Notes: generated by a model not told the origin, from the letters alone. DNA of 64,000 nucleotides from Laburnicola sp. R22_1 (GCA_014281115.1 JACONQ010000006.1:3472001-3536000), one strand, 5' to 3'; positions 1-14,081 are shown, numbered from the stretch's first letter. Numbers and translations are program-made.

Positions 1-3000
1 TATTCTTAAGCCTTTACTTAGCCTGTCTTATTATATCTTTTTATTTTTAGATTAACTATGCCCTAGGCACCTACGTATCTAGCCGCCTTAGTTCTAGTAG
101 TAGTAGTAGTAGTAAGCCTCCTTATTAAGATAATAATAGTATAGGCCCTAGTAGTTTTAACTTTTTACTAGTGCCTAAAAAGCCCTCTATTAGCGTATTT
201 ATTACTTTTTTATTTCTGCGTATGTCTCTTGCACCCTAATAGTCTTTTAGGCTAACTTCTAGAAAGTAATTCCTTTCTTAGACGAATATATTAGCTTTAA
301 CATTATAGTTTAAGTTTTTATAGCCCTTAGGTAGAGCGTTAGTAATAATAATAACCTGCCTTATAGTTTGCAACCCTAGGTAAATAGTTAAAATAATATT
401 ACACTTTAGTTCGACTATAACTTTAATAAACTTATAATTAACGCCTCGCTCTTCTATTTTCTCTACTATAGTTAGGAAGCGTAATAATATAACACTAAGG
501 ATAAGTAAGTTATATTCTACTAGATCTAATAATCTAAATTATTAAATAATAAAGGTCCTTATCCTACATACCTGCTAAGTCTATTTGCTACTACTATCTA
601 CGGATATATTAACTTTATCTATTCCCCTATTATAGGCAATAATACTCTATTCTATAATAGGTGCCTATTAGCGCAGCGTTAGTATTTATAGATCGCTAAT
701 AATAATATAAAACTACTATTTAGTAGCGTATATATAGGCTACTATATCTGTAATAAAAGCGTCCTATACTCTTTTATTCTAGATATACTATACTATTTCT
801 TTTTTATAGGTGTATACTCTAAATACCTCTTAAGTTAACTATTAAATAGGCCTTTATTTTTTACTTTCTAATTCTTCTTTTACGCATTAAGTATATATTA
901 TAAATCTTAATACTTAGACCTAAGTAACACTTAGCTCCCTAGAAGTAACGTCTATATTTAAGGACTTTATAATTAGTAATAACCTTAAATTTCTACCTTA
1001 GTTAACCCCTAACTCTCTAATCCTATATTCTTTAGCTTTGCCTTTAGAGACTATTTGTCTAGCTTCTTTCTAATCTTCTTTTTACGTAAGCTTTACTACT
1101 ATACATACCTATACTTCTAACTAGTCTAGAGTACCTACTTACTAGACTACTCTAGAAATAGGCCTATTAGCTTTTTAAATAGTTCTAGTACTACTTCTAG
1201 CCCTTACTTATTATATAACTGCAATTTATACATCCTAAGGAAGGAAAGGTGCTCTAAGAAGATATTAGGCACGCTTTAACTATTAGCCTAATAGTTCTTC
1301 TTCTCCCTATAACACTAATATAGAAAATAAAGCCTAGACTTAAGTTTTCTAAAAGTTGTAGCACTCCCTAAAGTAAGACTTCTTCTAAAGACTATTATAG
1401 AATTTCTAAATTTAGGCTAAAGTTGCTTAGGCTTATAGGTTCTATAATAAGTGTAACAAGAAAAAAAAGGAAAAGAAGAGTAGTAGTTCTAGCCTATAGC
1501 TTGCTAGTAATAGCTATAAAAGTCTCTTTTTACCTAAGGGCTGCTTAGGCTTTAGATAGCTTATTAGTACTTAAATGCATCCCTTATCCCTATTATACTT
1601 TGCTTTTTTTCTTATAATACTATATCTTCCTATTTGCGCCTATAAGCTATTTACTCTTTAATTACTATCTATAAGCATCTAATTTACTCTTAAAGTTTCT
1701 TGCTAGTAGTAATATAGTTGCACTTTTCTTAAAGGGTACTACTACCTATTACTAGTCTAGAAGTAGTGTTTACGCACACGCCTTATCTACTATAACTTAA
1801 TAAAGCCTTATAGCTACTTAGAGTATATAACCTACCCTTTATATTCTTCTACTTCTTTTTTTATTTTACTATTCTAATTTTTCTACCTAATAGTCTTAAC
1901 CTTCTTCTTAACTATAGCTCCTATTAACTTCTTCTTTAGTAGCTACGCCTCTAGTGATAGTAATAATAATAATAGTAATAGCAAAAAAAGTAGTTAAGGC
2001 TTATAATAGCCCTTACTATTACCTATTAATAATACTTTATAACTACTTCTATTCTATTATATATATACCTACTCTAATTATCTTTTAGCTTGCTAACTTG
2101 TGCCCTAGTTATTATTCTTTTAAATTATCTATATAACTTTAGCACTATCTATACAATTATAAAACTCTTATATAATATTTATACTAAGTATCTATTATTA
2201 GGCTACCTTATATAGTTTGCTTAAGGCATAGGCAGCTTTAAAATTAACTCTAATCCTACCAATAACACTTTTATTGTCTACACTATCCTATTCTATTAGC
2301 TATACTAAGCTACTCTTATAAAAGATATAAGTACTAATAAATAGAGACGTAATTACTTTAAATAGTATTTAGTATCTAGTTATACTCCTTATATATCTTA
2401 TCTTTCTACCCTTCTCTTTACTATAGGCTAAGGCCACATTAACTATAATCTTTATGTAGCTAAGAGTAATTATAATTAAGCCTATAGGGCTTATATCTAG
2501 AGTTATTGTCCCTGCTTTTAGTATATTAATAATAGTTAGCGCCTTCTCTTTAAGGGCTGCTATATTCTATACTAGACAACTTCCTAATATTAGTAGTGCT
2601 CTTTTAACCGCTATAGTAAGTCTAATTTGCTCTTAACTAGTTCCCTATTACTAATCTACCTACTTAGCTTTATTTTCTCTAGTATCTACTATCAACACTT
2701 AAGCTAATTCTTTCTAATAGAGTTATTAGTAAGTGCATAAGCTATAAATAAAGTAACTAGAAGTAAACACCTATATCTATAATAGAATTAGTAAGCTACT
2801 TAGTTTTAGTAACACTACTATAATACGTCCTATTAGGCGTCCTAGTAGGCCTTATCTAATTATTAAGAGTTTCTTAGAGGCACCTAATTCTCTATTAGGC
2901 ACTAATTTTAATATTACTAAGCCTTTCCTATATACACCCCTCTTTAGGTATTATTATGCCTAGTCTATTATTCTTTCTAGTAGTAATAGTAGTAGTCCTT

Positions 3001-3839
3001 TTTTATTTTAAGGTTTTCTTTATATACTACTCTTTTTCTATTCTTTTTAACCAATTATCTTCTCTAGTAGTAATAGTAGTAGCCCTTCCCTATTTTAAGG
3101 CTAAACTACTTCTACTCCTAGTTATCTACTCTCTAGCCTCTATTTCTTTCTAGATTAGGTCTTACTTAATATAGTACTATAGATTAGCTATTTATCCTCT
3201 AACTTATCTCCCATTTAGACTACTAATAATCCTTCTAAAGTTCTATTCTACTTGCCTTTTCTTATACGTCTAGCTTCTTAATAGTCTATTAATTTTGCCT
3301 ACACTTTCTTGTCCTTGCTTAGCTATAGTAGTATAATTTTCTCTTCTTCTTCTTTAGGTCTATCCTTTATTTCTTCTAATCTCTCTACCTAAGCTATACG
3401 CCTAAGTTTAGGCCTTAGTAGAACTTAAGCTATAAAATAAGGTAGTTCTATGCCTTGCTTCTATTAAAGTTGCAATCTAAACCCTAATTATAGCTTAAAC
3501 TATAGTAGTTATAGGGGTTTAGATTTTTGTAAAGGTTAGTATAGTAGTTTTTAGCTTTTAATTTTCTAGCTATCTAATTATTAGTTAGGCTTTATTATTA
3601 GGATCTATAGATTGTAATTCTATTCTAGTAATTATATATATATATTAGACTTTAATTTAACTTAGTACTAATACTATTATTCTATCTTCTTTTCTAACTT
3701 TTCTTCTTTAACTACTTTCTCCTCTCCCTTAAGAAATAAGCTATCCCTTAGCTTATAATACACTAATATTCTAGCTAGCTTACTTCTCCTAATAGGCGAA
3801 GTCTAAGAGGTTAAAGTTTACTAGTGGTGGTAAAATCCC
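1..3839. other. AT-rich RIP-mutated DNA, unidentified
   Basis: No gene can be supported here. The DNA is dense in TA and poor in CA and TG; I counted 21 TA against 1 CA and 4 TG in positions 121-240. This is the signature of CpA to TpA mutation by RIP. The plus-strand frame from 566 to 840 reads about 90 codons with only a few TAG stops and contains Cys, Tyr and Gly in protein-like order, so it is probably a decayed coding region, but I cannot assign a family. A 65-residue hydrophobic reading at 2956-3153 is low-complexity and not credible as a gene. Confidence 0.6.
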
Positions 3840-4734
3840 TACTTACTTTATTCTTAGAGGGACGTCCTATATATATCTTACTAGCCTCTATAATCTGCGC
3901 GCAAATATAGAATATTTAGACTTAGGCCTTTGCGTAACTTTATTAAGGTCTATAGAATTAATTTTTTCTAAGGGATTAGTAATTTCTTCTAAAAGGTTAT
4001 TAGTATCTATAATATTAGATTTTAGTATTATGTTAAGATCTATTATTGTGCGCAGATAGAATTAAATAATACAATTACCTAGTATTCTATTATAAAAGAG
4101 TGTTCTATTAAGCTTCTTAAGTATATAATATCCTTTATTATATAGTAGTATAGCCCTAATTCTAAAGAGGCCTTAGTACCTTTTAGTAAGCTTAACTTTG
4201 CAACTTATATTACTAGTCTAAAAAGTATTATATACTAATACTAGATTGCCTTATTATAGTAACTCTATCATAAGAGTGCGCTAGTTATTAAACTATTCCT
4301 TTCCTTATTCGCGTAGTTGGATAGTTTGGTTAATAGCTTTTTAGAGGTAATAATTATGCTTCTTAAACTACTCTACTCTAATAGCTAAGAGTTCTTTAGT
4401 AGTATAAACCTATTTTTATAAAAGTGTCTACTATATTAGAATATAAAGTTTAATAGAAAGAATATATTCTCTTTAATAGATTAGAAAGACTAGTGTTTTG
4501 TCTATAGATTGCTTTACTATAATCTAATTAGTCTATAGAGCTTTAGGTAGGTTCTAGACCTAGTTGCTCTTTATCTTTTATAGTGCGCTAATAAGCTCTT
4601 AGTGGCCTCTTTTTACTAGACCTTACCCTTATAGGTAATAAGCACTAGATACCACTTATTAAATACTAAACTATTTAGCTAAGGTCTTTACTAAGTCTCT
4701 ATTCTCTAGTTCTCTATCTACTAATAGGTAAAAA

Positions 4735-5000
4735 GGGATGCCCTACCTACTAAAGACAAATTCTTCTAAGAACTAGGCAATTGCGGCTAAGTTAGCATTA
4801 GTAAGTGCTTTTACTTTAGGCTATCTAGAGGTATAGTCCCTAGTAATAACTATAAATTCCTTCCCTTCTTTACTTCTAGGCATATACACTATATTTATTA
4901 TAATCTATTTCTAAATTATATCTATTTTCTATATAGGGTATAGCTTCTTTACTACTCTTTTAGCAAAATGTATCTAATATTTAGTACAAGTCTTACTATA
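4735..5000 (-). pseudogene. Gypsy integrase core fragment
   Basis: On the minus strand from about 4875 to 4735 one frame reads KEFIVITRDYTSR, stop, PKVKALTNANLAAIA, stop, FLEEFVFSR, stop, GIPFYL. This is the DDE integrase core around the first catalytic Asp (in TRDYTSRWPKVKAL-type sequence) running to the R-W-G-I-P block. Each stop sits where the family has Trp or a similar residue, consistent with TGG to TAG transitions. It lies downstream of the RT block in the minus direction, which is the Gypsy gene order. Confidence 0.8.
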
Positions 5001-6179
5001 TTTCTTAACACTTTAATATAGATTTAGCTAGTAGTAATATACTATAATTTTCTTCTAGATGCCTTTTTATTCTTAATAGCCTAATTTCTTATAAAGTTAT
5101 TACAAAATATCTACTAATTAGACTAGATTATCTACAACTCTACGTAGCGGCCTATTTCCTATAGTTTAATACTATAGTATGCCTCGTATAATCCTATACT
5201 TCTAAGCTTATAGCCTAATATACCTTTAGTTTTTTTTAAATAGGCCTTTAGGTATAATTAGAGTTATAAGCTAGGTTATAATATTGCAAAAGTATTTAGT
5301 ATAATAATTAGAGAAAATTTTAGGCAGGTTATTTATAGTAGGCTCTATATATTCTATTTTTACTTTAGCCTTCTTACCTATAGTAGAGGATGCAATACTA
5401 ATATGCCCTAAATACTTTTTAATAATGTTCTTAATATTTTCTTCTAGCTATTTAGGAAAAACCTAATTCTTTTACTATCTATATCTTAAGAGCGTATTAG
5501 CAACTATATTTTTACGCCTAAAATATAGTAGATATTAAACTTCTAAAGTGTTAGAAGTGCTACCTAGTAGGTTATTAAAGTCCCTAGTAAATTAGTTGCG
5601 CTATAATTTAGCTAGGCAATTAAGGTATAAAAGTTAGTTTCTATAATAAAGTGTATTTTATAAATCTAGGGTTAAAACTTTTTAAGCGTAAGAAGAAGGA
5701 CTTTACACTTATACTTTCCTAAATTCTAGTTATATTTACTCTAAGACTAAATACTTAATTTAAACTATACTAAATAGAGACTGTTTAGTCTATATTACTA
5801 TATTGCGGCTTCCTATCTAAATTTGCTGCTATTTACTAAAATTATTATTTTTATAATAGCTCTAAGTAGTTAATAGACACTAATACTAGAATAGAAGTAA
5901 TACTCTTCTTTAATTACTATATTACTATATTCTCTATAATTCTCTAGTAGAACTTTACACTCTTATATAGTAGTGTAAATAGTAGTATAGTAATCTTTGC
6001 AAAGTTTTTAATTTAGATTTAATAGTACACACAAACTCTAAAAAGATTTAAATATCTTTAGCGTAGTTGTAAGGCAGCTATTTAATAATCTTAGCCACTT
6101 TCTTTTAGAATAGGTATTAACTATTCTTATTAACTATATAGCTAACTATATCTATAGTAGTATAGTTCTAGTTAGACTT

Positions 6180-6700
6180 CTTACCTAATATAGTAATGTT
6201 CACTAGTTCTATATCTTCTAGAACCTAATTAAGATTTATAAGGTATTCTATAATATATTTATAAATTCCTGTCTTAAGCATCTCTCTATTATAGTTAGTC
6301 ATTAGGCTCTTTACTATAATATTGTCTATATAAGGTATATAATAAGAGAGAATCTAGTTATAAAAATCTTTATAATAATCTATATAAACTCGGCTATAGA
6401 ATTAGTTATTGTTATAGGTAATATACACTGCTAGACAAGTTCTAGAGGCGTATAGAATATAGTTATAGTGTAGAAAAGTTTATAAAAGGTTACTTAGTTA
6501 TATCTAGAGAAGAAGTTAATAAGAAATATTATAAAACAACTAGTAAACTCTTTTAAGAACTTATTAGAGTTTAAAGGAAGATTACTATCTTAAACTATAA
6601 CGCTATTAATGCGTTAGGCATTATTAATTAGTTAGTATCCTCTATCCTTCTTCTTAACTAAAAACTATAGGTTATAATATAGACTCCTACTATACTCTAG
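6180..6700 (-). pseudogene. Gypsy reverse transcriptase fragment
   Basis: Read on the minus strand, 6690-6590 gives FLVKKKDRGY, then LINNA and RINSV. This matches the Gypsy RT block that normally reads W-F-V-x-K-K-D-G-x-Y-R-L-I-N. Lower down, at 6430-6395, comes TNSIAEF, followed by a region aligning with the RT palm and then YNREM. Next is IEYLINLN and VLEDIELVNITI, matching the stretch after the catalytic aspartates in fungal Gypsy elements. Trp and Gln codons are repeatedly TAG. The domain assignment is firm; the boundaries are approximate. Confidence 0.8.
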
Positions 6701-9600
6701 CACGTCCTAATTAAGCCTCTACTATACTATATTAATAACTATATCTCTAAGTTTCTAAGGAACTAGAAAGTGCAATTTCTTCTAAGCAATATAGTTAATA
6801 GTGTAGATCTTAACTAGTAGAGCCATATTAGAATACACTTACTCTAACTTAGTAAATTTAAAAGATAGAGCTAGTTCCTATTAATATAGGACTTTTAGTA
6901 ATATGTCTCTTTCCTAAGGTAAGAGATTTAGGCCAATCTTTATTTTTGTAATCTATTCTAGTGTTAACTAATCGCCTCTTAGGAATTCTGCCCACTAGCT
7001 AAAAAGGTATTTATTAAATGGCTAAGGCCTAGTATTAGTTCTCTTTTGCTTTTTTATAGCCTCCTACTTCTAGTCTAACTAGCCCTTAATATTCTAAGGC
7101 TTAACGCCTAAGTTATATATAGAGTTAACCTTCTTATTTATAGTCTTATATATAGTGTTTACTTTAAAAGCTATTTTAGTTCTATTAATTATCTTTATTT
7201 ATTCTGCCTAGAACGCGTTACTCCTAACCCATATTATCTTTTTAGACTTTATTTGCATAGCTAGAGCCTAGAGAATCTTATTAACTTCTTTATTGCAGTC
7301 TAGTAAATTAATAACTAGAAGTTCTTAGTTATTTTAAATAATAATACCTCTATCTCTATACCTTCTAATTGTACCTTAATTAGCGTAGTGAATAAAATTC
7401 TTATTTAGATTTATTACTAACTAGTTTTTATTAGCCTTCTATATAAGCTATTTATTCTAATTCGCAATTTCCTCTTTATAAGTTAGTACTGCCTAATTTA
7501 GCGCCTGCTTCTAGGCTCTTAGCCCTAATTTCTGCTTAAGCTTAATATTAGTCTTACTTATTATTAACATTAACCTATAGTAAAGCCACTACTCTAAGAC
7601 TATATTAGCGCTAAGTTTTAAGTATTCTAGATACTTAGGAATGCTAGCCCTAACTACTGCGTTCCCTTAAAGTTTTCTATTACCTTAGTAATAATTACAC
7701 CTCTTAGGTTAAATAGGTTAGTGTAAGTGGCTATAAACTACGTAGAGTAGAGCTTCTTATTATCTTATAGCTTATAGTAGGTCTTACTATTATTCTTATA
7801 AGAGAATTTCGCCTTCGCATTCGCTAAGAATAGGTTTCCTAGAATAATAGCGCTAGATAAGAACCTAACAATAAATAGTGTTATTATAATAATAACCTAG
7901 TCTACCCTAATTAGGGCTTAGAACACAACACCATAGAAATCCTTATAATTACTATTTATAGTTATTAGTTTTATGCTTTATAATTAAGATAGTATAGATA
8001 TAATCTAAAGACCTATAGTTTTAGTAGTACTAAGATAGATAGTATTTAATTCTATATCTATATTAAGCAAGACACTTATATAATACTTATTCATCTAGTA
8101 TATTACTTAGGGACAGTCTCTTTTTATATATTTAACCCCTAATTCTCTCTTAAGATCCTTTTTATTAGTAATAGTTATAATTAGTTTTACTTTGCCAAAC
8201 TGTACCTTTATAAGTAATATGCCTATACTAGCTGCCTAGTTTACCTATAGTAGTACTTAAGATAAATTTAGTTTATAAGGCCTATAGCGAGTAACTACTC
8301 TATTCTAAAGCTTAACTAATATTTATTTAGAGACTTAGATTCTAGAGATAGGTACATAGTTAGCGTGTCTAGTATCTAAGTCTTTATTAATTACTTCCTC
8401 TATAGTAGCAGCTAGTATCTGCAGCTAGTGTAGATCCCCTTTACTAAAAGCGTCTTTAAATATTACCTTTTTAACTTTTAGTATATTGCTAAGTACTTCT
8501 TAGACTATTATACTAACTCTAGTATTTATTACTTAGGATAGCATATCTTTAGAACTGTCTACTAGGATATTAACTAGTTTTCTTTTCTTTTTAGCCACTA
8601 AGATCTTTTTTCTTAGAGTTAGACCTAAGATATTATTAGGCCTACGTATCTCTGTATCCTCTATGCCTTCTATTAGGAACTCTTATTCTAAAAAAGATAC
8701 CTACTTTATTCTTCTTCTATTCTTTTTATTATTATCCTTTCTCCTATATACTATAAGAATGCCTTATTTAGAAACTTTAATATTTGCAATTATCTCTACC
8801 TTTAGTAATTCTCTAAGACTTAGTTAGGTTATTAGGGTGTTTAAGCTTATAGCTTATAGTTTATATAGTAGATTTAGGGATTAAACTATTACTAGTGTGT
8901 TTTTATCTAGAATAGCTTATTCCCTCTAGGCCACTTTAAATTCCTCTTTAAAAAAAAGGCTAAGTGCTATTATCTTATTAAACGCAAACTAGCTACTATT
9001 AGCTTTTATAACTAATTCTACCTAGTAAGTTATTACTATTATCGCAGCTTTCTAACTTTAAGATATCTATAAGACCTTCTTTATTAATTTGTTTATTTGC
9101 CACTTATTCTATACTAGGCAGATTAGCATTTAGTTCTTCTTACTTCTAGCGCTATTGCGTTAGATTTCGCTCTAATTATTATTTAATTAGCCCTACTAGA
9201 CCCTTCGCAATTCTGTGTTATAGTACACCTATTTATTAATCTTAAGTAAATTCCTCTTCTTATATTTCCTATTTGCAATAATAGTCCTTTTTATATCTAA
9301 AGTATTCTTTAAAATAGTTGTCTTTTTACTATATTAGGTCTATTACTGCCGCGGACATATATATATTAACTTATATTAGCGCTACTATATAGGCCTAAGA
9401 CTAGGTTAGTGCGTAGTACTAGGGCTATTATAGTACTATTTGCTTTAGAGCCTACTCTACCCTTATAGTAATTTTTTAGTAGATAGCTAGGTCTAACAGA
9501 ATTTTTATTTCTTAAGGGTCCTAATTCTAAACTAGAATATTCTAAAGTCTTATAGCCTTAGGCCTTATAGTTAGCTTGTCTACTTTGTATGAAGAGATAG

Positions 9601-11869
9601 TTAAGCCTAGAATTACTTACGCGTCTAGAGCTCCATATAGTCTTATTTATTAGAAGTTTAGGTTAAGTCTAGCAGGTTAGAAAACACTCTATAGTATTAA
9701 TAGTACTTATAGCGCAATAGTCTAAGATAGTATTAGTGCTTAGATTTAATATATTAGATCTATTATATATTCTTCTAACTAAATTTAAGCTCTACTTAAA
9801 AGCTATCTCTCTATTATATTAAAGTTAAGCTCTATAGATCTCTTTATTAACTAGTTATTCTTTATTAGGATATTGCCTACTAGCTACTAGCTTAGATCTT
9901 AAATAAAGAGTATACCCTTTTAGCTTTCTATAACTATACCTACTCTTAGGTATTCTCTAAACCTAATTGCAAACTAGTTCAGGAAATTATAGATATTAAG
10001 GTTTATTATTACTTAATACTACGCTAGCCACGCCTTTAATACTTCCTTTATTTTTTTAGTTTAGGCCTAATTCTAACTCTAGTAATGCCTATATATAGCC
10101 ACCTATAGCTTCTACTATGCCCTTTTTTCTTCTACCTTAGAGTATTTTAGTATTAAGAAGTTAAGTATATTTTAGATCTCTTAGCTATAATATTCCTTAA
10201 CTCTAATAACTTTATCTTTCTTAGAGTACTAGTAGTAGTTTATGTGTTTTTTATAGTCTTAAAGAAACTAGGTTATATTATCTCCTATAAAGTGTAGCTT
10301 TTTGCCTAAGAATAGGTTAGGCTCTATAATAAGGCTCTTTACTAGATTTTACTAGGTGGCTTTATTAATAAGGGACTATAAGGCTATTACTATTTATACT
10401 ATAATAGTATTAGCGTCTTTGGCTAGCTAAGGCGGTATTAGTGCTTTCCCTTTAAATCCTTATAAGGAGCTTTCTATAAGGGGCAAAGACCCTCTAGTAG
10501 GTATATAGATACCTTTATTAGCTTATCAGCATTGGCATAAGGGGCCGATTTGCACGTGCTAACGAACAGTTTCCAGCCTAACCTATCTCGCTACTTTACC
10601 TTTTTTAATACGTTTTTAGCACACCCATAGCTTTTCCTTATAGTGTTGTACTATATACTAAAAGGTCTGCAATATTTCCCTTCCTAATATCTTTATTAGT
10701 TAAGCTTATTATTTTTATAAAACTAACAGCCTAAGAGAATTTTAGGCTTAGGTTCTTACGCTTCCTAAGTGCTAGGATATTAAGGAACTTACGTATCTTG
10801 TTATAATCTAGGCTCTCTAACTAGGATTGCTAATAGTTATTTAGTCTTCTAGTAGCAAATATTATTATTACTAGTTATCTAGTTAGTTTCTTAGGTAGTT
10901 AGAGTTAGTGTTTTAGTTCTCGTTTTTTTTACTTCTATTTCTGCCTCCACACACCTATACTTATTATTATCTCTTAGCTTTCTTTAACTCCGCCTTAGTT
11001 TTAGGTTCTAAGAGTAATATAGTATCTAGCTTTAGTTTCTTCTTAGTCTAGGTCTTAGTGCCCTAGTCTATTCTTAGTTCTTATCTATTTATAATTGCTT
11101 AGTTATCTAGTTCTAGTAGGGTAATTTTGGCTCTAAGCGTCTTTTAGCGCCTAGTTCTAACTACTTTTTAATCTAGGCTTTTATTTTTATTCTATTTCTA
11201 TACTTCTTTATACCTAGGCCTATACTGTACGCATAATATTATATGTATGCTAAGGTTATTATTTTTTATTATTGGTTCCTAGAGGCTTAATATTCTAACT
11301 CTAAGAGTTGTTTAGTGCCTAGTTCTAGTTGTTTTCTAGTCTAGATCTTAGTCTAGTCTAGTGCTAGTCTAGTCTAGTCTAGTTCTAGAGCCTACGCTCT
11401 ATGCCTAATTTGTGCATATACTAGAGTTATTAGTATTTATTATTTATTATTTATTTCTAGTAGTTTAGTTTAATAAGGACTAGTATAGTAGCTAATTAAA
11501 GCTTAGGTTATATTATTGTTTTTAAGGTTAGCGCTATGCTTAGTTGCGTCTAATTTCGCTCCTAAGTCTCTTTTAGAGTTTCTTTCTATCTCTAGTATAC
11601 GCTATTCTATATACCGCTGCACGCCGCTATTATTTTAACTTGTCTTTTTCTTAGGTAATACTACTTATCTATATTAGAGTACTAATGCAATGGCCTTTCT
11701 AAGGCCAAGGTTGTAGATTTAAGTTCTATGATAGTCGCTAATTTTGTGGGAGAACCTAGCCCTAATTAGAACTTAGTAGAAAGACAGATTAAGTTATGTG
11801 CACTTAAAGAAAGAAACTGCCTATTAAATTCTTAAGAGCTAATTAGGCACTAGCTTACTACGTAACCTG
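9601..11869. other. AT-rich RIP-mutated spacer
   Basis: No coding region can be supported. Most of it has the TA-rich RIP texture. Two short patches look less mutated: about 10,500-10,640 and about 11,640-11,860. Between 11,336 and 11,395 there is a low-complexity run of CTAGT-like repeats. These patches may be LTR remnants of the flanking retroelements, or younger insertions. I found no matching partner for either. Confidence 0.5.
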
Positions 11870-12949
11870 TGTAGTAGAGTTTATTCTACTACACTATATA
11901 GCTTACTAGTAAGAACGCTTCTTATTACTTTCTTACACTTAGTTAATTTCTAGTATATAATATTTGCTAGGATGTTAAAGTTATTACTATTACTTATATA
12001 ATACTTATTACCTAGAATAATTAGAAATTCTAGCTATAAGCTTAGGTCCTTATTATTAGTAAATAAGCTATTAGTAAAGATAAATAGCTTTACGCAATAG
12101 AGATCTAATAGTATAAAAATAAGGCTACACTTACTATTATTAATCTACTATTAGATTTATGCGTTTAATACCTTAATATCTTTATATAAGAGTAATATAG
12201 TCTAAGTGGTAATAAATAAATTAAATGCGGCTTCTAGTTAGCACATAGATACAATATAGGCGCCTCTTATATACTACTCTATATACCTCTAAGTAGTATT
12301 CTTATCTTTAGGATTAATTATATAAAGGCCATTTGCTTACCTATTTTATATAAAAACTATAGTATTATATATAAGCTAAATTCTTCTACTATTAAACTTA
12401 ATAAGTTAGTTCTTAGCAAGAATAGTCTTATTCTTTATATAAAAGGCTACTTTCTTTAGCTCTTTTTCTTCTCTTTATATAAAGTTCTTATTAATAATAC
12501 TAAGAGTATTATCTATTTAAAGGCTAGTAATCCTAAAGATGTACTCTTCTTTATTAGTAATAAGTAGATATAGATTATATAATAAAGTCTTTATACTAAG
12601 TTTCTCTTTATAATAGTTATAGTAGGTCTTAAATTAGTAAAGACCTAATTTAGCTACACTATAGAGTAGTTATATAATATAAAAAGTATATCTTATAGAA
12701 AGTTTATATATAGTGTTTTAGGTAGTCTAGTATAAAGTGTGTAGTTTAGTTTGTTAGTAGACTAAATATAGGCCTAGGTAATATCTGATAGTTTAAAATA
12801 TACTCTATATATTACCTAAAGGCTTATTCCTAATATAAAAAGTAGACGCTAGCTTATTTTTTAGATAGTAGGTAATTAGGTAAGAATTTTATTCTTCTCT
12901 TTATTAGAGTGGCTAGTAAATATAAGGTAGAATTTCTTATATAGTTAAG
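11870..12949 (-). pseudogene. Copia-1 reverse transcriptase / RNase H fragment
   Basis: The minus-strand reading contains a block ending LLYNLYLLITNKEE, equivalent to YDPCLLVTN in the second Copia element of this window. It continues with a decayed T-D-D-T segment, then GAYIVSMC and EAAFNL. Next are the F-T-D-S-S-F-type RNase H start and KCKKVIRSVLTSKLY, the RNase H block whose intact form reads K-C-K-R-V-T-R-S-V-L-A-S-E. Stops are mainly TAG and TAA. The domain stops abruptly near 11,870, before the usual C-terminal N-P-A-D-A-x-T-K motif. Confidence 0.75.
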
Positions 12950-12963
12950 TAGTCTTGCCTATA

Positions 12964-14067
12964 GTTTTTTTGCGACTAAGAGGTTTCTAATAAAAATATT
13001 ATAATAATAGCAGATATCTCTCCTACTATTATATATATAAAAAAGCGTTTTAAGATGTTAATAAAAAGGGGTTAGTGCGTTACAAGCAAGCTTACCGAGC
13101 TTAGCGCGCCTACTTTAACTAAAAAAAATCTATAGATAAAACTATAGATAAGGCCACATTACTATACTATAGTTTAGAGTAGGAAGAAGGTATAAGATAG
13201 CACTAGCGCTATAACACTATAACTATTATCTCCTCTACTATTATTTCTAAAGATATTACTAAAAGTAATAGCTATTATATTAGTAAGTTTATACTACATA
13301 TAAGATATATACTAGAAACTTACACACTATAGGTACACTAACCTTAACACTCTATTTTCGTATTAAAGTTAACCTTAATAAGATATCTATTACTATTGCT
13401 CTATTTTCTACTATTTTCCTAAGCTCTAATACTAATATTACAGTTAACGCCGCCTAAAAGTACACTCTAATAATCTATCTATTTACTACTATTACTAGAT
13501 CTACACTAGAATACTACTCTATTTAGAAAATTATTAATAGGTTAAAGTAAAAAGTATATCTTAGCCTATATAAGGCAGTCCTAGTGTACTAGTTAGGCTA
13601 GCAATAAATTAGTAACTAGAGGCGTAATAATTGAGTTATAGAGTTTTTGCTATAGTTTATTATATTATTATAGGTTAGGATAGTAGTAATAAAGGGTAAG
13701 ATTAAGGGGTAAGAAAAGGTGTTTATTAATAAGTTACTAGGGGATGAGAGTGTTATATAGATACGTTAGATTCTTATAGTTATAGTGTTAGATAGTAAGC
13801 GTAATGCGTAAGTAGTGTAATTACTAATAATAGTAATAATAAAGCTTAGTTTTCTATGCACGCTTTAAGTAAATTTAATAGGTGTTAGAGTGCTTATAAA
13901 TAATTAGGGAGCGAGTACGCAGTAACTACTATTGTATTAGTAGAGACTTAGTAGACTATATTTCTAGGTGCTAGACTAGAGTGGCCTTTCTATCCCAACC
14001 TACGCAGGCTCAAATTAAAAAAAATGTGGTTAAAAAGGGTAATTAACACTAAATAAATAATGCGACA
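12964..14067 (-). mobile_element. X copy 1: 1.1 kb non-LTR-like element
   Basis: This is a 1.1 kb repeat interrupting Copia-1 between integrase and RT. It is flanked by a 14-bp direct repeat with one mismatch, TAGTCTTGCCTATA (12,950-12,963) and TAGTCTTGACTATA (14,068-14,081). Read on the minus strand it starts near GTCGCATTATT and ends with an A-rich tail, GTCGCAAAAAAAC. The same sequence recurs in opposite orientation at 17,205-22,052, itself split by two transposons, and as a truncated copy at 22,086-22,380. Variable target duplications of 10-14 bp and an A-rich 3' end point to target-primed reverse transcription. I see no coding capacity. Confidence 0.7.
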
Positions 14068-14081
14068 TAGTCTTGACTATA

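Larger units (their letters stand above)
3840..9600 (-). mobile_element. Degenerate Ty3/Gypsy retrotransposon (RIP-mutated)
   Basis: Minus-strand translation, ignoring stops, gives Gypsy polyprotein blocks in the expected order from high to low coordinates. A possible gag region lies near 9.0-9.4 kb, reverse transcriptase at about 6.1-6.7 kb and integrase at about 4.7-4.9 kb. Most stops are TAG where family members carry Trp or Gln, as RIP predicts. I could not locate LTRs, so both ends are approximate. Orientation and superfamily are well supported by the RT and integrase motifs. Autonomy is impossible because all frames are broken. Other insertions may be nested inside without being visible to me. 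Confidence 0.75.

Noticed and set aside
2956..3153. 65-codon hydrophobic ORF in the left AT-rich block
   Set aside because: It consists of Val/Leu/Phe low complexity generated by TAGTAGTA- and TTT-rich DNA; no start context or homology.
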